Assembly (NCBI GenBank): GCA_028821575.1
Contig: JAPPFW010000007.1
Location: 1 to 64,000, forward strand
Source of the DNA: a bacterium
GTDB taxonomy: Bacteria > Actinomycetota > Acidimicrobiia > Spongiisociales > Spongiisociaceae
DNA length: 64,000 nt
Direction: 5' to 3'
The position numbers and the translations under genes are program-made. A model generated the notes under the pieces. The model did no database searches. It saw only the letters and a program-made list of their open reading frames with translations, and had not been told where the DNA came from. Below are positions 8,574-18,534 of the stretch, piece after piece. The stretch's first letter is position 1. Each line of letters opens with the position of its first letter.

Positions 8574-9709
8574 CTGATGCCTTCCTCCTGAAGTCGCATA
8601 GCGTACCCACGGTGATCGGCCGCGTCACGCACCCGTCCTACGAGACCCGGATCGATCCAGTGATCGTCGATGAACTCGGGGTAGACCGGCAGGCGGGGAA
8701 CCAGTTCGTAACCTGCGGACTCGGTGCGTTCCTGCAGTTCCGCCAGGTGGGGCCAGGGCGCCTCCGGATTTACCCAGTCGATGGTGAGCGGGGAAACCCC
8801 TCCCCAGTCATTGATCCCGGCGTCCAGGTACACCTCGTACCTCTCGGTCAGGTTCGGAGGGACTTGGAGGTTCATTTCCGGTCCGAGAATCCAGCGGGAC
8901 ACCGCCACCACCCGGGCGAACCACGCGGGGATGGGCTCGGCCGAGCGGCGCATGAGGGTGTCGGCCTTGGCCCGGAAGTTCTGGATTATCACCTCCTGGA
9001 TGTGGCCGAAGCGGGCTTGCATCCTGCGCAGGGCGAGGAGGCTGTCGACTACCTCTGGGGTAGTCTCGCCGATGCCCACCAGGATCCCGGTCGTAAACGG
9101 GATCCTGAGGAATCCGGCTGCCTCGATGGTGGCCATCCGGAGGGCCGGATCCTTGTCGGGGCAGTTGTGATGGGGCATCCCCGGTTCCATCAGCCGGGGC
9201 GAGATGTTCTCCAGCATCATTCCCATCGATACGTTGGAAGGCCGCAGGGCAGCCATGTCGTCGGCTGTCATGACACCGGGATTGGCATGGGGGAACAGGC
9301 CCGTCTCGGCGACTATGAGTTCGCTCATGGCTCTCACGTAGCCGAGGGTCGAGGTGTGGCCCTGAGAAGCGAGGAAAACTCGGGCCTGGGGCCACCGTTC
9401 CTCCGGTAGGTCGCCGAGCGTGAGCAGAGCCTCGGTGCATCCGGCGGCGTCGCCGGCCCTGGCGATCGCCAGAACGTCCTCCGGGGTGAGGTACTCGCCG
9501 CCCGCACCCGGCGGCTTGGCGAACGTGCAATAGGTGCACGTGTCGCGACAGAGGGTGGTGACCGGGATGAACACCTTCGGGCTGAAGGTGATTGCGCGGC
9601 CCCGGCCCTCGTCCCTGAGGCGCCGGGCGTGGTCGAACAGAGGAGCGGGATCGCGCAGCCCGTCGAGGTACTCGATGGCGAGCTGTCGGTCAGCAGGCGG
9701 GTGACCCAT
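8570..9709 (-). CDS. cofG: FO synthase subunit CofG
   Basis: Radical-SAM partner of CofH; it completes the deazaflavin ring of FO. 379 aa from the ATG at 9709, chosen because conserved sequence starts there; the track ORF begins 27 low-complexity codons earlier. The cluster motif CRDTCTYCTF has C54, C58 and C61. Later motifs are SMGMMLENISPRL, TTGILVGIGET and LTIDWVNPE. The two genes are translationally coupled. No cofC, cofD or cofE lies in the window. Confidence 0.95.
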   Translation of the reverse strand: MGHPPADRQLAIEYLDGLRDPAPLFDHARRLRDEGRGRAITFSPKVFIPVTTLCRDTCTYCTFAKPPGAGGEYLTPEDVLAIARAGDAAGCTEALLTLGDLPEERWPQARVFLASQGHTSTLGYVRAMSELIVAETGLFPHANPGVMTADDMAALRPSNVSMGMMLENISPRLMEPGMPHHNCPDKDPALRMATIEAAGFLRIPFTTGILVGIGETTPEVVDSLLALRRMQARFGHIQEVIIQNFRAKADTLMRRSAEPIPAWFARVVAVSRWILGPEMNLQVPPNLTERYEVYLDAGINDWGGVSPLTIDWVNPEAPWPHLAELQERTESAGYELVPRLPVYPEFIDDHWIDPGLVGRVRDAADHRGYAMRLQEEGIR

Positions 9710-9845
9710 TGACCAGGAATCTAACAGCGCGGCCCGGCCGGCCCAACAGGCGCGAGCCCGCCGCGGTCGCGCTGCTGGAAGACTCACCACCGGTTAGTTC
9801 AAAGCACGCCTTCCGCCAAAGCGTGGGGTTAGAGTCTGGCAGAGC

Positions 9846-11459
9846 GTGAAATACAGTTGGTCGGCCCTCCGTGAAGACACCTTCGGAGGTATGACGGCGG
9901 CCGTGGTGGCCCTGCCGCTGTCGCTGGCGTTCGGAGTGGCCTCCGGGCTCGGGGCGATAGCAGGCCTCTACGGCGCCATCGCGGTGGGTTTCTTCGCGGC
10001 GGTCTTCGGCGGTACCAAGACCCAGATCTCCGGTCCGACGGCGCCCCTGGCGGTCGCCATGTCGGTGGTGGTGACCAGCTACGCCGACAACCTGGCCGAG
10101 GCGCTCACGATCGCCATATTCGCCGGGATCATCCAGATACTGCTGGGAACGTTGAAGCTCGGAAGCTTCGTGGCATACACGCCCTATCCGGTGATCTCGG
10201 GGTTCACGACGGGCGTGGGCGCCATCATCATCCTCGTACAGAGCATTCCCTTCCTCGGCTCGGAGGTCGCGCTGGGCGGACCGCTGGAATCGGTGCGCCG
10301 CTGGCCCGAGGCCCTCGCGAACATTGAAATCAGCAGCCTGACGCTCGCGCTCATCACGGTTGCGGTCGCCACTTTCTGGCCGGCGCGGCTGCGAAAGCTG
10401 CTCCCCCCCACCGTCGCGGCGCTCGTGGTCGGGACCCTGATGGGAACGTTCTGGCTGAGTGGTGCCCACACCATCGGGGAGGTACCCACCGGACTCCCCC
10501 GGCCCGAACTGCCCGCGATATCGCTGGACACCCTGATCGGAGCCCTCCTGCCGGCCGTCACCATCGCTCTCATCGGTTCCATCAACAGCCTGCTCACGGC
10601 GCTGGTCGGCGATTCGATGACCGGTGGCGATCACAACCCGAACCGCGAGTTGATCGGGGTGGGGCTCGGGAATGTACTAGCCGGCCTCATCGGGGCGATC
10701 CCCGGCGCCGGAGCCACAACCGCCACGGCGGCGAACATCAAAGCCGGAGGGCGAACCCGGGTCTCGGGGGTGCTGTGTGCCATGATCCTCCTGGCGCTGG
10801 TCCTGGGCATCGGCAGGTACGTCGACACGATTCCCCACGCGGTACTGGCCGGGATCCTGATGAAGGTGGGTTTCGACATCGTGGACTGGCGCTACCTGCG
10901 GCGCTTCCGGTTCGTCCAGAGGGAGCAGTTCGTGGTGATGATCCTCACCCTGGGTTTCACGGTCTTCGTCGACCTGGTCATCGCGGTGGCTATCGGGCTG
11001 ATCGCCGCGGCAATGGCCAGCGCCCGCCAGTTCGAGCGTCTGGAACTGGACCGGGTGATCTCGGTCCCGTTGCTGGACATGACGTTCCTCGGCCCGCCGG
11101 AGGACCTGGACGCGGACTTCGATCCCTTCTCCGCCCGCGTGGGTATGGTCGCGCTCAGGGGCACGTTCACCGCAGCCTCCTCCAAGCGCCTGATCACGAC
11201 GCTCAGTCTCGACATCCGCGAGCACAAGGTGGTGATCCTCGACTTCACGGACACGGTCTACATGGATGAGAGCGCCGCTCTGGTGGTCGAGCGAATGGTC
11301 GACGTTGCCCACGAGGAGGGCACCGAGTGCATCGTCATGGGCCTCGGCGGCGTGGCGGAGACCAGTCTTGAAGCACTCGAGGTACTCCGCCGGGTTCCCG
11401 AGGATCGCTTCGTCGAGACGCTCGACGACGCCAGGGAGGTAGCGCGGCGCCTGCTGTGA
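9846..11459 (+). CDS. SulP-family anion transporter with STAS domain
   Basis: 537 aa from a GTG. A membrane domain of roughly 12-14 segments (about 15-400) contains the family stretch GGTKTQISGPTAPLAVAM near residue 56 and GGDHNPNRELIGVGLGN with IPGAGATTATAANIKAGG. A cytosolic STAS domain follows (about 430-537; VVILDFTDTVYMDESAA). Substrates in the family are sulfate, bicarbonate or other anions, and the sequence does not tell which. It diverges from cofG and converges on rimM, interrupting the translation gene block. An in-frame ATG lies 15 codons downstream. Confidence 0.88.
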   Translation: MKYSWSALREDTFGGMTAAVVALPLSLAFGVASGLGAIAGLYGAIAVGFFAAVFGGTKTQISGPTAPLAVAMSVVVTSYADNLAEALTIAIFAGIIQILLGTLKLGSFVAYTPYPVISGFTTGVGAIIILVQSIPFLGSEVALGGPLESVRRWPEALANIEISSLTLALITVAVATFWPARLRKLLPPTVAALVVGTLMGTFWLSGAHTIGEVPTGLPRPELPAISLDTLIGALLPAVTIALIGSINSLLTALVGDSMTGGDHNPNRELIGVGLGNVLAGLIGAIPGAGATTATAANIKAGGRTRVSGVLCAMILLALVLGIGRYVDTIPHAVLAGILMKVGFDIVDWRYLRRFRFVQREQFVVMILTLGFTVFVDLVIAVAIGLIAAAMASARQFERLELDRVISVPLLDMTFLGPPEDLDADFDPFSARVGMVALRGTFTAASSKRLITTLSLDIREHKVVILDFTDTVYMDESAALVVERMVDVAHEEGTECIVMGLGGVAETSLEALEVLRRVPEDRFVETLDDAREVARRLL

Positions 11460-11489
11460 GCGTGACGGGCCGGGCCCCTCGACCTGGGG

Positions 11490-12011
11490 TCAGGTAGGGA
11501 GGAGACCCTCGGGCGGTTCGATCCGCAGCCAACCTCCGGCCTGGTCGACCTCGGGAACCAGCGCCTCCACGAAGGGTACTTCCGCGCGTTTGCCCGTCCT
11601 GAGCGCGACCACCAGCCTGTCCTGAGGTCCCTGGATGACGTCGGTGACCACCCCTACCGCCTCATAGCCGATCCGCACGTCGAGGCCGACGAGCTGATCG
11701 GGCCAGAACTCCCCGGGCTGCAGCCGGCGCCGGTCCCTCTCTTGTATGAGCAACTCCGCGCCGACGAGCCGGGCGGCCGTCTCGGCCGAGGCGAAGCCTG
11801 CGAACCCGATGATCAGGCCGTTGGGACCGCCGCGGACTTCCCGCAGGACCAGGAGGCGGGCCCCTTCGACATCGGTGTGGAAGACGGAGCGGGGGGCGAA
11901 CCTCTCCGGGTGGTCGGACTCGACCCGCACACAGACCTCTCCTCGCACGCCGTGCAGGCGGGTTATCCGACCCACCGTCACCATCCCGGACGTTCTCGCA
12001 CCGTCGCGCAT
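11490..12011 (-). CDS. rimM: 16S rRNA processing protein RimM
   Basis: Helps mature the 30S head by binding S19. 173 aa if started at the ATG at 12011, which has AGGACGGGG upstream; a second ATG at 11984 (MVTVGRITRLHGVRGEV) is possible. The N-terminal RimM barrel (about 10-95) includes GRITRLHGVRGEV; the C-terminal PRC barrel contains WPDQLVGLDV and VPFVEALVPEVD. The upstream part of the track ORF has no coding character. It follows khpA after 290 bp and converges on sulP. Confidence 0.93.
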   Translation of the reverse strand: MRDGARTSGMVTVGRITRLHGVRGEVCVRVESDHPERFAPRSVFHTDVEGARLLVLREVRGGPNGLIIGFAGFASAETAARLVGAELLIQERDRRRLQPGEFWPDQLVGLDVRIGYEAVGVVTDVIQGPQDRLVVALRTGKRAEVPFVEALVPEVDQAGGWLRIEPPEGLLPT

Positions 12012-12301
12012 GGACCCCGTCCTACGTTCGAACCCGCTCACAGCCGTACTCCGGCCTCCTGGACGGGCAGTCGCGAGCAACCCACCGAAGCGATGGCATT
12101 GAACCATCGGTACACAACGGTGGACAAGACAGCCGTGACCGGAATACGTCTGTCCCTCTTTCCACGGGTCCCGAATCCTCGGTCTGCGAGGCACCCTCGG
12201 CACCGAGGTGAACTCGGACAGGCATTCAAGGCCGGACAACGATGTGATCTAACGCTGACCGTCGATCACCAACTACCGACCAGAGACCAGGGACTAATCG
12301 T
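12012..12301. other. Intergenic, word-repeat tract before khpA end
   Basis: About 290 bp without a supported gene. Near 12265-12300 there is a run of related words (CACCAACTACCGACCAGAG, ACCAGGGACTAATC) like those at other gene borders here. Confidence 0.4.
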
Positions 12302-12550
12302 CTAGTCGACGAACTCCACGCCGGAGGTCAGGCCCTCTTCCTCTGCCGCTGCCTGTGCCACGGTCCGGATGGCGCGGGCTACCCGTCCCCCGCGGCCTAT
12401 AACCCTTCCCATCTCGCCGGCGGCGGTCCTTACCTGGGCGACCACCTCGTCCTCGCCGCGTTCGACCATGCTCACCTGAACGGCTTCCTTGTCGTCCACG
12501 ATCGAAGAGACGACGAAACGCACCACCTCTTCCACTATCTGTCCGGTCAT
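12302..12550 (-). CDS. khpA: KH-domain RNA-binding protein KhpA
   Basis: 82 aa, a single KH domain with the GxxG loop in GRVIGRGGRVARAIR (about residues 48-62). KhpA partners with KhpB/Jag in RNA binding linked to cell-envelope control in Gram-positive bacteria. It is 3 bp from rpsP, the usual rpsP-khpA-rimM order. Confidence 0.94.
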   Translation of the reverse strand: MTGQIVEEVVRFVVSSIVDDKEAVQVSMVERGEDEVVAQVRTAAGEMGRVIGRGGRVARAIRTVAQAAAEEEGLTSGVEFVD

Positions 12551-12553
12551 CGC

Positions 12554-12988
12554 TCAATCACCGTGTCCGTTGGTGTCTGGAGTCCCATCGCTGCCTTCCT
12601 GGCGAGCCTCGCTCGCCGATGACGGTTCGGGGCCCGGCGGCTCGTCGGTTGCCTCGCCATTCCCGGCACCCGTCCCCTCGCCCGTCGTGTCCGGAAGAGG
12701 ATCGTCGTCCAGCCGGTAGACGCCGGCGCGCGAGACCTTGGGCCGGCGTACCGCACCCGAGATCTCGAACAACTTCCGCACCCGTTCGCTGGGTTGGGCG
12801 CCGTTGCCGAGCCAGTAGCGGGCACGGTCGTTGTCGATCTCGACCACGGACGGGGACGGACGGGGGTCATAGCGACCGATCGCCTCGATGAAGCGGCCGT
12901 CGCGCGGCGCCCGGGCGTCGGCCACCACCACGCGATAGGTGGGCTGCTTCTTCTTACCCATACGCTTGAGGCGGATCCTCACCGCCAT
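12554..12988 (-). CDS. rpsP: 30S ribosomal protein S16 with acidic C-terminal tail
   Basis: 144 aa. The S16 core (about 1-90) begins [20 protein letters not shown] and includes [12 protein letters not shown] and [13 protein letters not shown]. The last about 50 residues (Gly, Glu, Asp, Pro, Ser) form an acidic, probably disordered tail; actinobacterial S16 proteins often carry such tails. It starts 4 bp after ffh ends. Confidence 0.97.
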   Translation of the reverse strand: MAVRIRLKRMGKKKQPTYRVVVADARAPRDGRFIEAIGRYDPRPSPSVVEIDNDRARYWLGNGAQPSERVRKLFEISGAVRRPKVSRAGVYRLDDDPLPDTTGEGTGAGNGEATDEPPGPEPSSASEARQEGSDGTPDTNGHGD

Positions 12989-12992
12989 ATCG

Positions 12993-14462
12993 TCACCTCT
13001 TCCGTTTCTTCTTTTTCTTCTGTAGTTTCTTCGGCGTCCGCGGTCGCTTCCGGGCCGACCGCGAAGCTCCCCCCGTTCTCCTTCCGGCGGGCCGTGCCCC
13101 GGTGATCCTCCCGCCCGGCACGGGTCCCGGCATGCCGGGGAAACCCCCCGCCAGGCCCTGGAGACCTCCGGGTGCCTTCCCCTGGGACAGGGACTGCATC
13201 ATGCTACGCACCTGGTTGAACTGCTTCAGCAGGCCGGACACGTCCTGGATGGACGTTCCCGATCCGAGGGCGATCCTACGCCTGCGGCTTCCGTTGATGA
13301 CCCTGGGGTTGGCACGTTCGGCCGGGGTCATCGAGCGGATGATCGCCTCGGAGCGACGGATCTCCCGGTCAACCACCTGCGTGTCCGCCGGCGCCGAGCG
13401 GGTTCCGGGGATCATACCAAGCACTTCGCCCAACGGCCCCATCTTACGCAGGCCTCGGACCTGCTCCAGGAAGTCCTCGAGGGTGAACTCGGCTCGCAGG
13501 AGCCGGTCGGCCATCTGCTCGGCCTGCTCCGCGTCGAATGCCTCTTCCGCCTTCTCTACCAGGGTGAGGACATCGCCCATCCCCAGGATGCGTGATGCCA
13601 TCCTCTCCGGATGGAACACTTCGAGGTCGTCGGGACGCTCGCCGGTCCCGACCAGCTTGATGGGACACCCCGTGGCCTCCCTCACCGATATCGCCGCGCC
13701 GCCTCTGGCGTCGCTGTCCAGCTTGGAGAGGAGCACTCCCGTCAGCCGGGTGTGCAGGAGAAAGCCCCGGGCAACCGCAACTGCTTCCTGGCCGGTCAGC
13801 GCGTCCACGACCAGCAGGACCTCGGCGGGGTTCGCCACCCGGGTGATGGCAGCCAGCTCGCGCATCAGGCCCGGATCGATCTGCAGGCGGCCGGCCGTGT
13901 CCACCACCACCACGTCGAAGGCCGCGTCCCGGGCGTGACGCATGGCGTTCCTCACCAGCGTGACCGGACTCCGCTGCCGGCCGGTGAACACCGGCGCTCC
14001 GATCTGCTCTCCCAGCAACCGGAGTTGCTCGACGGCTCCCGGTCTGACCAGGTCGGCCGCCACCAGCAGGACCCGTTTTCCGGAACGCTGGTGCCAGCGG
14101 GCCACCTTGGCCGCCGAAGTGGTCTTGCCCGATCCCTGCAGACCCACCATCAGGGTCGTGAGGGGCTTGGTGCCGGCGCGCTCGAGCGGCACGGCCTCTG
14201 TGCCGAGGGTCTCGATCATCGCGTCGTGCACGACCTTGACCACCTGGTGGCCCGGAGACACGCTGCGAAGCACCTCCGCCCCGACGGCCCTGCGCCGGAT
14301 CCGGTCGAGGAGGCTCCGGACCACCTCGATGTTGACGTCGGCCTCGAGGAGGGCGACACGCACCTCGGCCAGCGCCTCGTCCACGTCACGTTCGCTCAGC
14401 CGTCCCCGTCCCCGGATGCGGTCGAAGACACCTTCGAAGCGTGCGGTCAGGGACTCGAACAA
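12993..14462 (-). CDS. ffh: Signal recognition particle protein Ffh
   Basis: SRP54 GTPase that binds signal sequences and the SRP RNA. 489 aa. N domain about 1-90, starting [19 protein letters not shown] domain with [17 protein letters not shown] near residue 112, DTAGRLQID, and [12 protein letters not shown] in place of the usual TKxD. The methionine-rich M domain (about 310-470) contains MMQSLSQ and GFPGMPG. The C-terminus is strikingly basic ([12 protein letters not shown]). Partner ftsY is at 25982. It heads the ffh-rpsP-khpA-rimM unit. Confidence 0.97.
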   Translation of the reverse strand: MFESLTARFEGVFDRIRGRGRLSERDVDEALAEVRVALLEADVNIEVVRSLLDRIRRRAVGAEVLRSVSPGHQVVKVVHDAMIETLGTEAVPLERAGTKPLTTLMVGLQGSGKTTSAAKVARWHQRSGKRVLLVAADLVRPGAVEQLRLLGEQIGAPVFTGRQRSPVTLVRNAMRHARDAAFDVVVVDTAGRLQIDPGLMRELAAITRVANPAEVLLVVDALTGQEAVAVARGFLLHTRLTGVLLSKLDSDARGGAAISVREATGCPIKLVGTGERPDDLEVFHPERMASRILGMGDVLTLVEKAEEAFDAEQAEQMADRLLRAEFTLEDFLEQVRGLRKMGPLGEVLGMIPGTRSAPADTQVVDREIRRSEAIIRSMTPAERANPRVINGSRRRRIALGSGTSIQDVSGLLKQFNQVRSMMQSLSQGKAPGGLQGLAGGFPGMPGPVPGGRITGARPAGRRTGGASRSARKRPRTPKKLQKKKKKRKR

Positions 14463-14557
14463 GGCAGGTTTCTCCTGGAGCGGCGGGCGGCAACCATCAT
14501 ATCCGGGGCGGGCGGGGTACCCTTACCTGGTACCAGCAGCCACACCGGGGAGCACCG

Positions 14558-15178
14558 TTGGGAATCACCGTCCTCGATCATCCGCTGAACCATCACTACC
14601 TGAGCATCCTCCGGGACAGGACGACGGAGCCGGAGGAGTTCCGCAACACGACGCGCCGCCTCGCCTACCTCCTGCTGACGGAGGCGACCAACTCGGCGGA
14701 ACTGGAGGACTACTCCCTCGAGACACCGCTCGTGGCCGCGACGGGCCGTAGGCTGGCGCGGCCGGTGGTGGCCGTGGCGGTGCTCAGAGCCGGGTTGGGA
14801 CTGATCGACGCGGTCATCGATCTGATCCCGGACGTGGCTGTCGGCTATGCCGGCGTCCAGCGGGACGAGGAGACCGCCCGACCGATGGAGTACTACACCA
14901 AGTTTCCCGATATGACCGACCGTACGGTGCTGGTTCTCGAACCGATGCTCGCCACGGGGGGGTCACTCTCCTGGGCCGTGGAGCGGGTCAAGCAAGCCGG
15001 TGCCGACGACATAGTGGCGCTCTGCGTGGTGGCGGCCCCGGAAGGGGCCGCGCGGATGGAGAGGATCCATCCGGATGTCAGGGTCGTGACCGCGGCGATG
15101 GACTCCCACCTCAACGACCACTACTACATCGTGCCCGGTCTGGGGGATATGGGGGATCGGCTGTTCGCCACGCTGTGA
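14558..15178 (+). CDS. upp: Uracil phosphoribosyltransferase
   Basis: Makes UMP from uracil and PRPP. 206 aa from a TTG start supported by GGGGAG 6 nt upstream; homology begins right there (ITVLDHPLNHHYLSILRD). Motifs: VLRAGLGLIDAVIDLIPD, YYTKFP, the PRPP loop LEPMLATGGSL, and the C-terminal YYIVPGLGDMGDRLFAT. Its stop overlaps the GTG of the next gene. With deoA two genes on, it forms a pyrimidine salvage unit. Confidence 0.95.
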   Translation: MGITVLDHPLNHHYLSILRDRTTEPEEFRNTTRRLAYLLLTEATNSAELEDYSLETPLVAATGRRLARPVVAVAVLRAGLGLIDAVIDLIPDVAVGYAGVQRDEETARPMEYYTKFPDMTDRTVLVLEPMLATGGSLSWAVERVKQAGADDIVALCVVAAPEGAARMERIHPDVRVVTAAMDSHLNDHYYIVPGLGDMGDRLFATL

Positions 15179-15468
15179 GATCGGGTTCCGGTTTCCGGGA
15201 ACGGGTGGAAGCCGCGGTGGCGGGCCTGGAGGCGGGAGATGTGGCCACCTACGGCGAGATAGCGGCCCAGGCGGGAAGGCCTGGAGCGGCCAGAGCAGTA
15301 GGGAACCTGCTGGCAGGATCGGCAGGGCTGCCCTGGTGGCGGGTGGTAACCGCTACGGGACGGCTGGTTCCGGGGATCGAGGCGGAGCACGCCGCTCGCC
15401 TGGCGGCTGAAGGAGTGGCCGTCGAAGGTGATCACGTGGCCGGCCTTCGCCGCCGGAGAGGAGGCTGA
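15175..15468 (+). CDS. Alkyltransferase-like protein (ATL), MGMT DNA-binding domain
   Basis: 97 aa, GTG start overlapping the upp stop (GTGA). It matches the C-terminal DNA-binding domain of O6-alkylguanine transferases: DVATYGEIAAQAGRPGAARA, VGNLLA, then PWWRVVTATGRLVPG. The acceptor Cys of the PCHRV motif is replaced by Trp, as in ATL proteins, which bind alkylated bases and hand lesions to nucleotide excision repair instead of reversing them. Sitting between upp and deoA is unusual, so cotranscription with salvage genes is likely. Confidence 0.85.
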   Translation: MRSGSGFRERVEAAVAGLEAGDVATYGEIAAQAGRPGAARAVGNLLAGSAGLPWWRVVTATGRLVPGIEAEHAARLAAEGVAVEGDHVAGLRRRRGG

Positions 15469-15470
15469 AG

Positions 15471-16763
15471 GTGCGGAGCGCCTCGGAACTCATCCGCCAC
15501 AAACGGGACGGCGGCGTGCTGGAACTCGACGAGATCCGCTACTTCCTGTCCGGAGTGGTGGACGGTTCCATCCCGCGGTACCAGGCCGCCGCGCTGCTGA
15601 TGGCGATCTTCTTCCGGGGGATGGCAGACCGCGAGCTGGCCGATCTCACCACGGCGATGATCGACTCGGGAGAGCGGCTGGAGATCGGGAGCTCCGGACC
15701 CAAGGTCGACAAACACTCCACCGGCGGGGTGGGCGACAAGGTCAGCCTCTGCCTAGCGCCGCTGGTGGCCGCATGCGGGGTAGTCGTCCCGATGATGTCG
15801 GGTCGCGGTCTCGGCCACACCGGGGGCACGCTCGACAAACTCGAGTCGATACCCGGATTCCGGACCTCCTTCGGTGCCGCCGAGTTCGCCCGTCTCGTCG
15901 AGACCAACGGGGTGGTGATAGCGGGCCAGTCGGAGAGCGTAGTGCCGGCCGACCGGATCCTCTACGCGCTGCGAGACACAACGGCCACCGTTGCATCCGT
16001 CCCTCTCATCAGTTCTTCGATCATGTCGAAGAAGCTGGCCGAACGCCTCGACGCGCTGGTGCTGGACGTCAAGGTGGGGACAGGCGCCTTCATGGAGTCG
16101 GTCGACCGGGCTCGGGTCCTGGCCCGGACGATGGTGGGGATCGGTGAATCGCACGGAGTCCGGACCACCGCGTTTCTGACGAGCATGGACCAACCCCTCG
16201 GTTACGAGGTCGGGAACGCCAACGAAGTCGCCGAGGCTATCTCTGTCCTGCGGGGAGGTGGCCCCCCCGACCTCACCGAACTCGTGACGGTTCTCGGCGG
16301 GGCCATGCTGGAGGCTGCCGGTCTTGACCTCGCCGGAGCCCGCATCCGGAGCGCCCTCGACTCGGGCGCCGGCCTCGACCTGATGCGGAGGATGATCGAG
16401 GCCCAGGGTGGCGACGGATCGGTCGTCGACCGGCCCGAGACCCTACCGGCGGCTGCCCGTGCCCGCCGCCTCAGGGCGGAGCGTGACGGGTACGTAGCAT
16501 CCATAGACGCCCGGCGGATCGGGGTGGCGGCAATGCAACTGGGTGCGGGCCGCCGGACCATGACCGACACTGTCGACCACGCGGCCGGCATCACCATGTC
16601 GGCCAAGGTCGGGAGTGCGGTCGCCCGGGGTGATGTCCTCGCGACGCTGCGCTTCAACGACGCGCGGAACGTGGAAGCGGCCGCGGCCAGGGTCTCGCGC
16701 GCCTACACGCTAGCCGGCCGGCCCCCCGAGGAACGTCCGCTGATACTGGAGGAAGTCGGCTGA
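15471..16763 (+). CDS. deoA: Thymidine / pyrimidine-nucleoside phosphorylase
   Basis: Splits thymidine (and perhaps uridine) with phosphate into base and (deoxy)ribose 1-phosphate. 430 aa from GTG with GAGAGGAGG upstream. Motifs: VDKHSTGGVGDKVSL (phosphate site), MMSGRGLGHTGGTLDKLESIPG, SSSIMSKKLAERLDALVLDVK. The C-terminal alpha/beta lobe ends near 420. Whether it is strict DeoA or the broader Pdp cannot be settled by eye. It is 2 bp after the ATL gene. Confidence 0.93.
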   Translation: MRSASELIRHKRDGGVLELDEIRYFLSGVVDGSIPRYQAAALLMAIFFRGMADRELADLTTAMIDSGERLEIGSSGPKVDKHSTGGVGDKVSLCLAPLVAACGVVVPMMSGRGLGHTGGTLDKLESIPGFRTSFGAAEFARLVETNGVVIAGQSESVVPADRILYALRDTTATVASVPLISSSIMSKKLAERLDALVLDVKVGTGAFMESVDRARVLARTMVGIGESHGVRTTAFLTSMDQPLGYEVGNANEVAEAISVLRGGGPPDLTELVTVLGGAMLEAAGLDLAGARIRSALDSGAGLDLMRRMIEAQGGDGSVVDRPETLPAAARARRLRAERDGYVASIDARRIGVAAMQLGAGRRTMTDTVDHAAGITMSAKVGSAVARGDVLATLRFNDARNVEAAAARVSRAYTLAGRPPEERPLILEEVG

Positions 16764-16824
16764 GAGGCGACTACCATGGCATCCGTTTCGCAGCCGTCGT
16801 CGCCCATCGACAGGAGTAACGCTC

Positions 16825-17583
16825 ATGCAGGTTGTGGTATGCGTCAAGCAGATCCCGGACCCGGCTTCGCCGTCGTCACTCGATCCGGCTACCAACCGTC
16901 TGGTACGCCCCCCCGAGCAGGTGCTGGACGACACCGACCGCTACGGCATCGAGGTGGGCCTCCAACTCGGTGAGAAGACGGGGGGTTCGGTGACGCTCGT
17001 GTCCATGGGGCCCACTGGGACCATGCAGGGTATCCGCCAAGCGCTGGCCATGGGGGCCGACAAGGCGGTGATCGTGGACGATGACGGGCTGGGCGGGAGC
17101 GACGCCCTGACCACCGCCAAGGTGTTGGCTGCGGCGGCCCGCCGGGAGGGCTTCGACGTGCTGGTGGCGGGGGTCGAGTCGACGGACGGCTACTCGGGAG
17201 TGGTCCCCCAGATGGTGGCCGAACTGCTGGGGGTGCCCGCCCTTACCTTCGCCAGGAAGGTCGAACTCGAAGGACAGGGTCTGCGGATCGAACGCCAGAC
17301 CGCGGGAGGGTTCGATGTAGTCGACGCCGACCCCCCGGCCGTGCTGGCGGTGACTGCGGGTGCGGTGGAGCCCCGGTACCCGACCTTCCGGGGAATCATG
17401 GCTGCCAAGAGCAAGCCCATCGACCGGTTGACCGCGGCCGATCTCGGCGTGGGCGGGAACCCCGGCCAGGAGGTCGTCTCGGTCGCCCCCGCCCCGGAGC
17501 GGCAGGCCGGAGAAGTGGTGGAGGACGAAGGAACCGGCCATCTGCGGATCGTCGAGTTCCTCGAAGGTGCAAAGGTGATCTAG
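16825..17583 (+). CDS. etfB: Electron transfer flavoprotein beta subunit
   Basis: 252 aa, starts MQVVVCVKQIPDP, typical of EtfB. AMP-binding region; the DVLVAGVESTDGYSGVVPQM stretch and C-terminal PRYPTFRGIMAAKSKP are family landmarks. Together with EtfA it passes electrons from acyl-CoA and related dehydrogenases to the quinone pool. It is directly adjacent to etfA (stop TAG followed at once by ATG). Confidence 0.96.
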   Translation: MQVVVCVKQIPDPASPSSLDPATNRLVRPPEQVLDDTDRYGIEVGLQLGEKTGGSVTLVSMGPTGTMQGIRQALAMGADKAVIVDDDGLGGSDALTTAKVLAAAARREGFDVLVAGVESTDGYSGVVPQMVAELLGVPALTFARKVELEGQGLRIERQTAGGFDVVDADPPAVLAVTAGAVEPRYPTFRGIMAAKSKPIDRLTAADLGVGGNPGQEVVSVAPAPERQAGEVVEDEGTGHLRIVEFLEGAKVI

Positions 17584-18534
17584 ATGTCTACATGGATCTT
17601 TGCCGAGGAAGTGGATGGTGGCCCGGGCGAGTCGGCCCTGGAGTTGGTGACCAGGGCCGCAGGCGTGGGAGATGTGACCGTCGTGTACCTCGGTGGTGAT
17701 GCGACCGCCGGGATCGGGACGCTCGGCGCGTGCGGCGCCCGCACCGTGTACCACCTCACGGGTGGAGGGGATCTCCCTGCCGCGTCGGCTGCGGCCGCCC
17801 TTGCGGGGCTGGTGGACCGGGAACAGCCGGAGTTGGTGCTGTTCGCCCAGACCTACACCTCGCGGGACGTCGCCGGACGCCTGGCTGCTCGCATCGATCG
17901 ACCGGTCATCTCCAACGCCGTCGATGTGGGGATCGGCTCGGGGAACGCGGTCACCAGCGAGATCTTCGGCGGCACCCAAGTGGTGACCACCGAGTTCACC
18001 GGGCCCGCCCCTCACCTGGTGCTGGTCAGGCCCAAGTCGTTCGCCGCGGAGGAGTGCGGCGGTAACGTGGATCGAGTGGAGGTCGTCCCCCTGGCAGGCA
18101 CCGGCCATGCCGGGTCGCCCCGCGTGGTGGACAAGATCGTGGAACGGGCCGAGGGGCCTCAGTTGAGCGACGCCAAGGTCATCGTGAGCGGAGGGCGCGG
18201 CCTCGGTAGCGCCGACGCCTACGTCCTGATCGACGAGGTGGCTGAGCCGCTCCGAGCTGCGACAGGCGCCACCCGCGCCATCGTCGACGCGGGCTGGGTT
18301 CCGTACGCGAAGCAGGTGGGCCAGACCGGCAAGACCGTCAAGCCGGAGGTCTACCTGGCCTGTGGCATATCGGGCGCCATGCAGCACCTGGTCGGGATGA
18401 AGGACTCCAAGCGCATCGTCGCTGTCAACAAGGACCCGGAGGCGCCGATCTTCTCGGTGGCGGATCTCGGCATCGTGGGGGACCTCCACAAGGTGCTGCC
18501 CAAGCTCACCGAGACCCTGCGGGCCAGGGGCTAG
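17584..18534 (+). CDS. etfA: Electron transfer flavoprotein alpha subunit
   Basis: 316 aa. The C-terminal FAD domain shows [58 protein letters not shown] and [19 protein letters not shown]. It converges on the DUF3052 gene, whose stop uses the same CTAG palindrome, so the two genes overlap by 4 nt tail to tail. Confidence 0.96.
   Translation: MSTWIFAEEVDGGPGESALELVTRAAGVGDVTVVYLGGDATAGIGTLGACGARTVYHLTGGGDLPAASAAAALAGLVDREQPELVLFAQTYTSRDVAGRLAARIDRPVISNAVDVGIGSGNAVTSEIFGGTQVVTTEFTGPAPHLVLVRPKSFAAEECGGNVDRVEVVPLAGTGHAGSPRVVDKIVERAEGPQLSDAKVIVSGGRGLGSADAYVLIDEVAEPLRAATGATRAIVDAGWVPYAKQVGQTGKTVKPEVYLACGISGAMQHLVGMKDSKRIVAVNKDPEAPIFSVADLGIVGDLHKVLPKLTETLRARG

Noticed and set aside
6979-8628. 549-aa minus ORF overlapping cofH
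   Set aside because: Another frame of cofH, Arg/Gly-rich; cofH has all expected motifs.
16876-18489. 537-aa minus ORF opposite etfBA
   Set aside because: Shadow of etfB and etfA, which are well supported.
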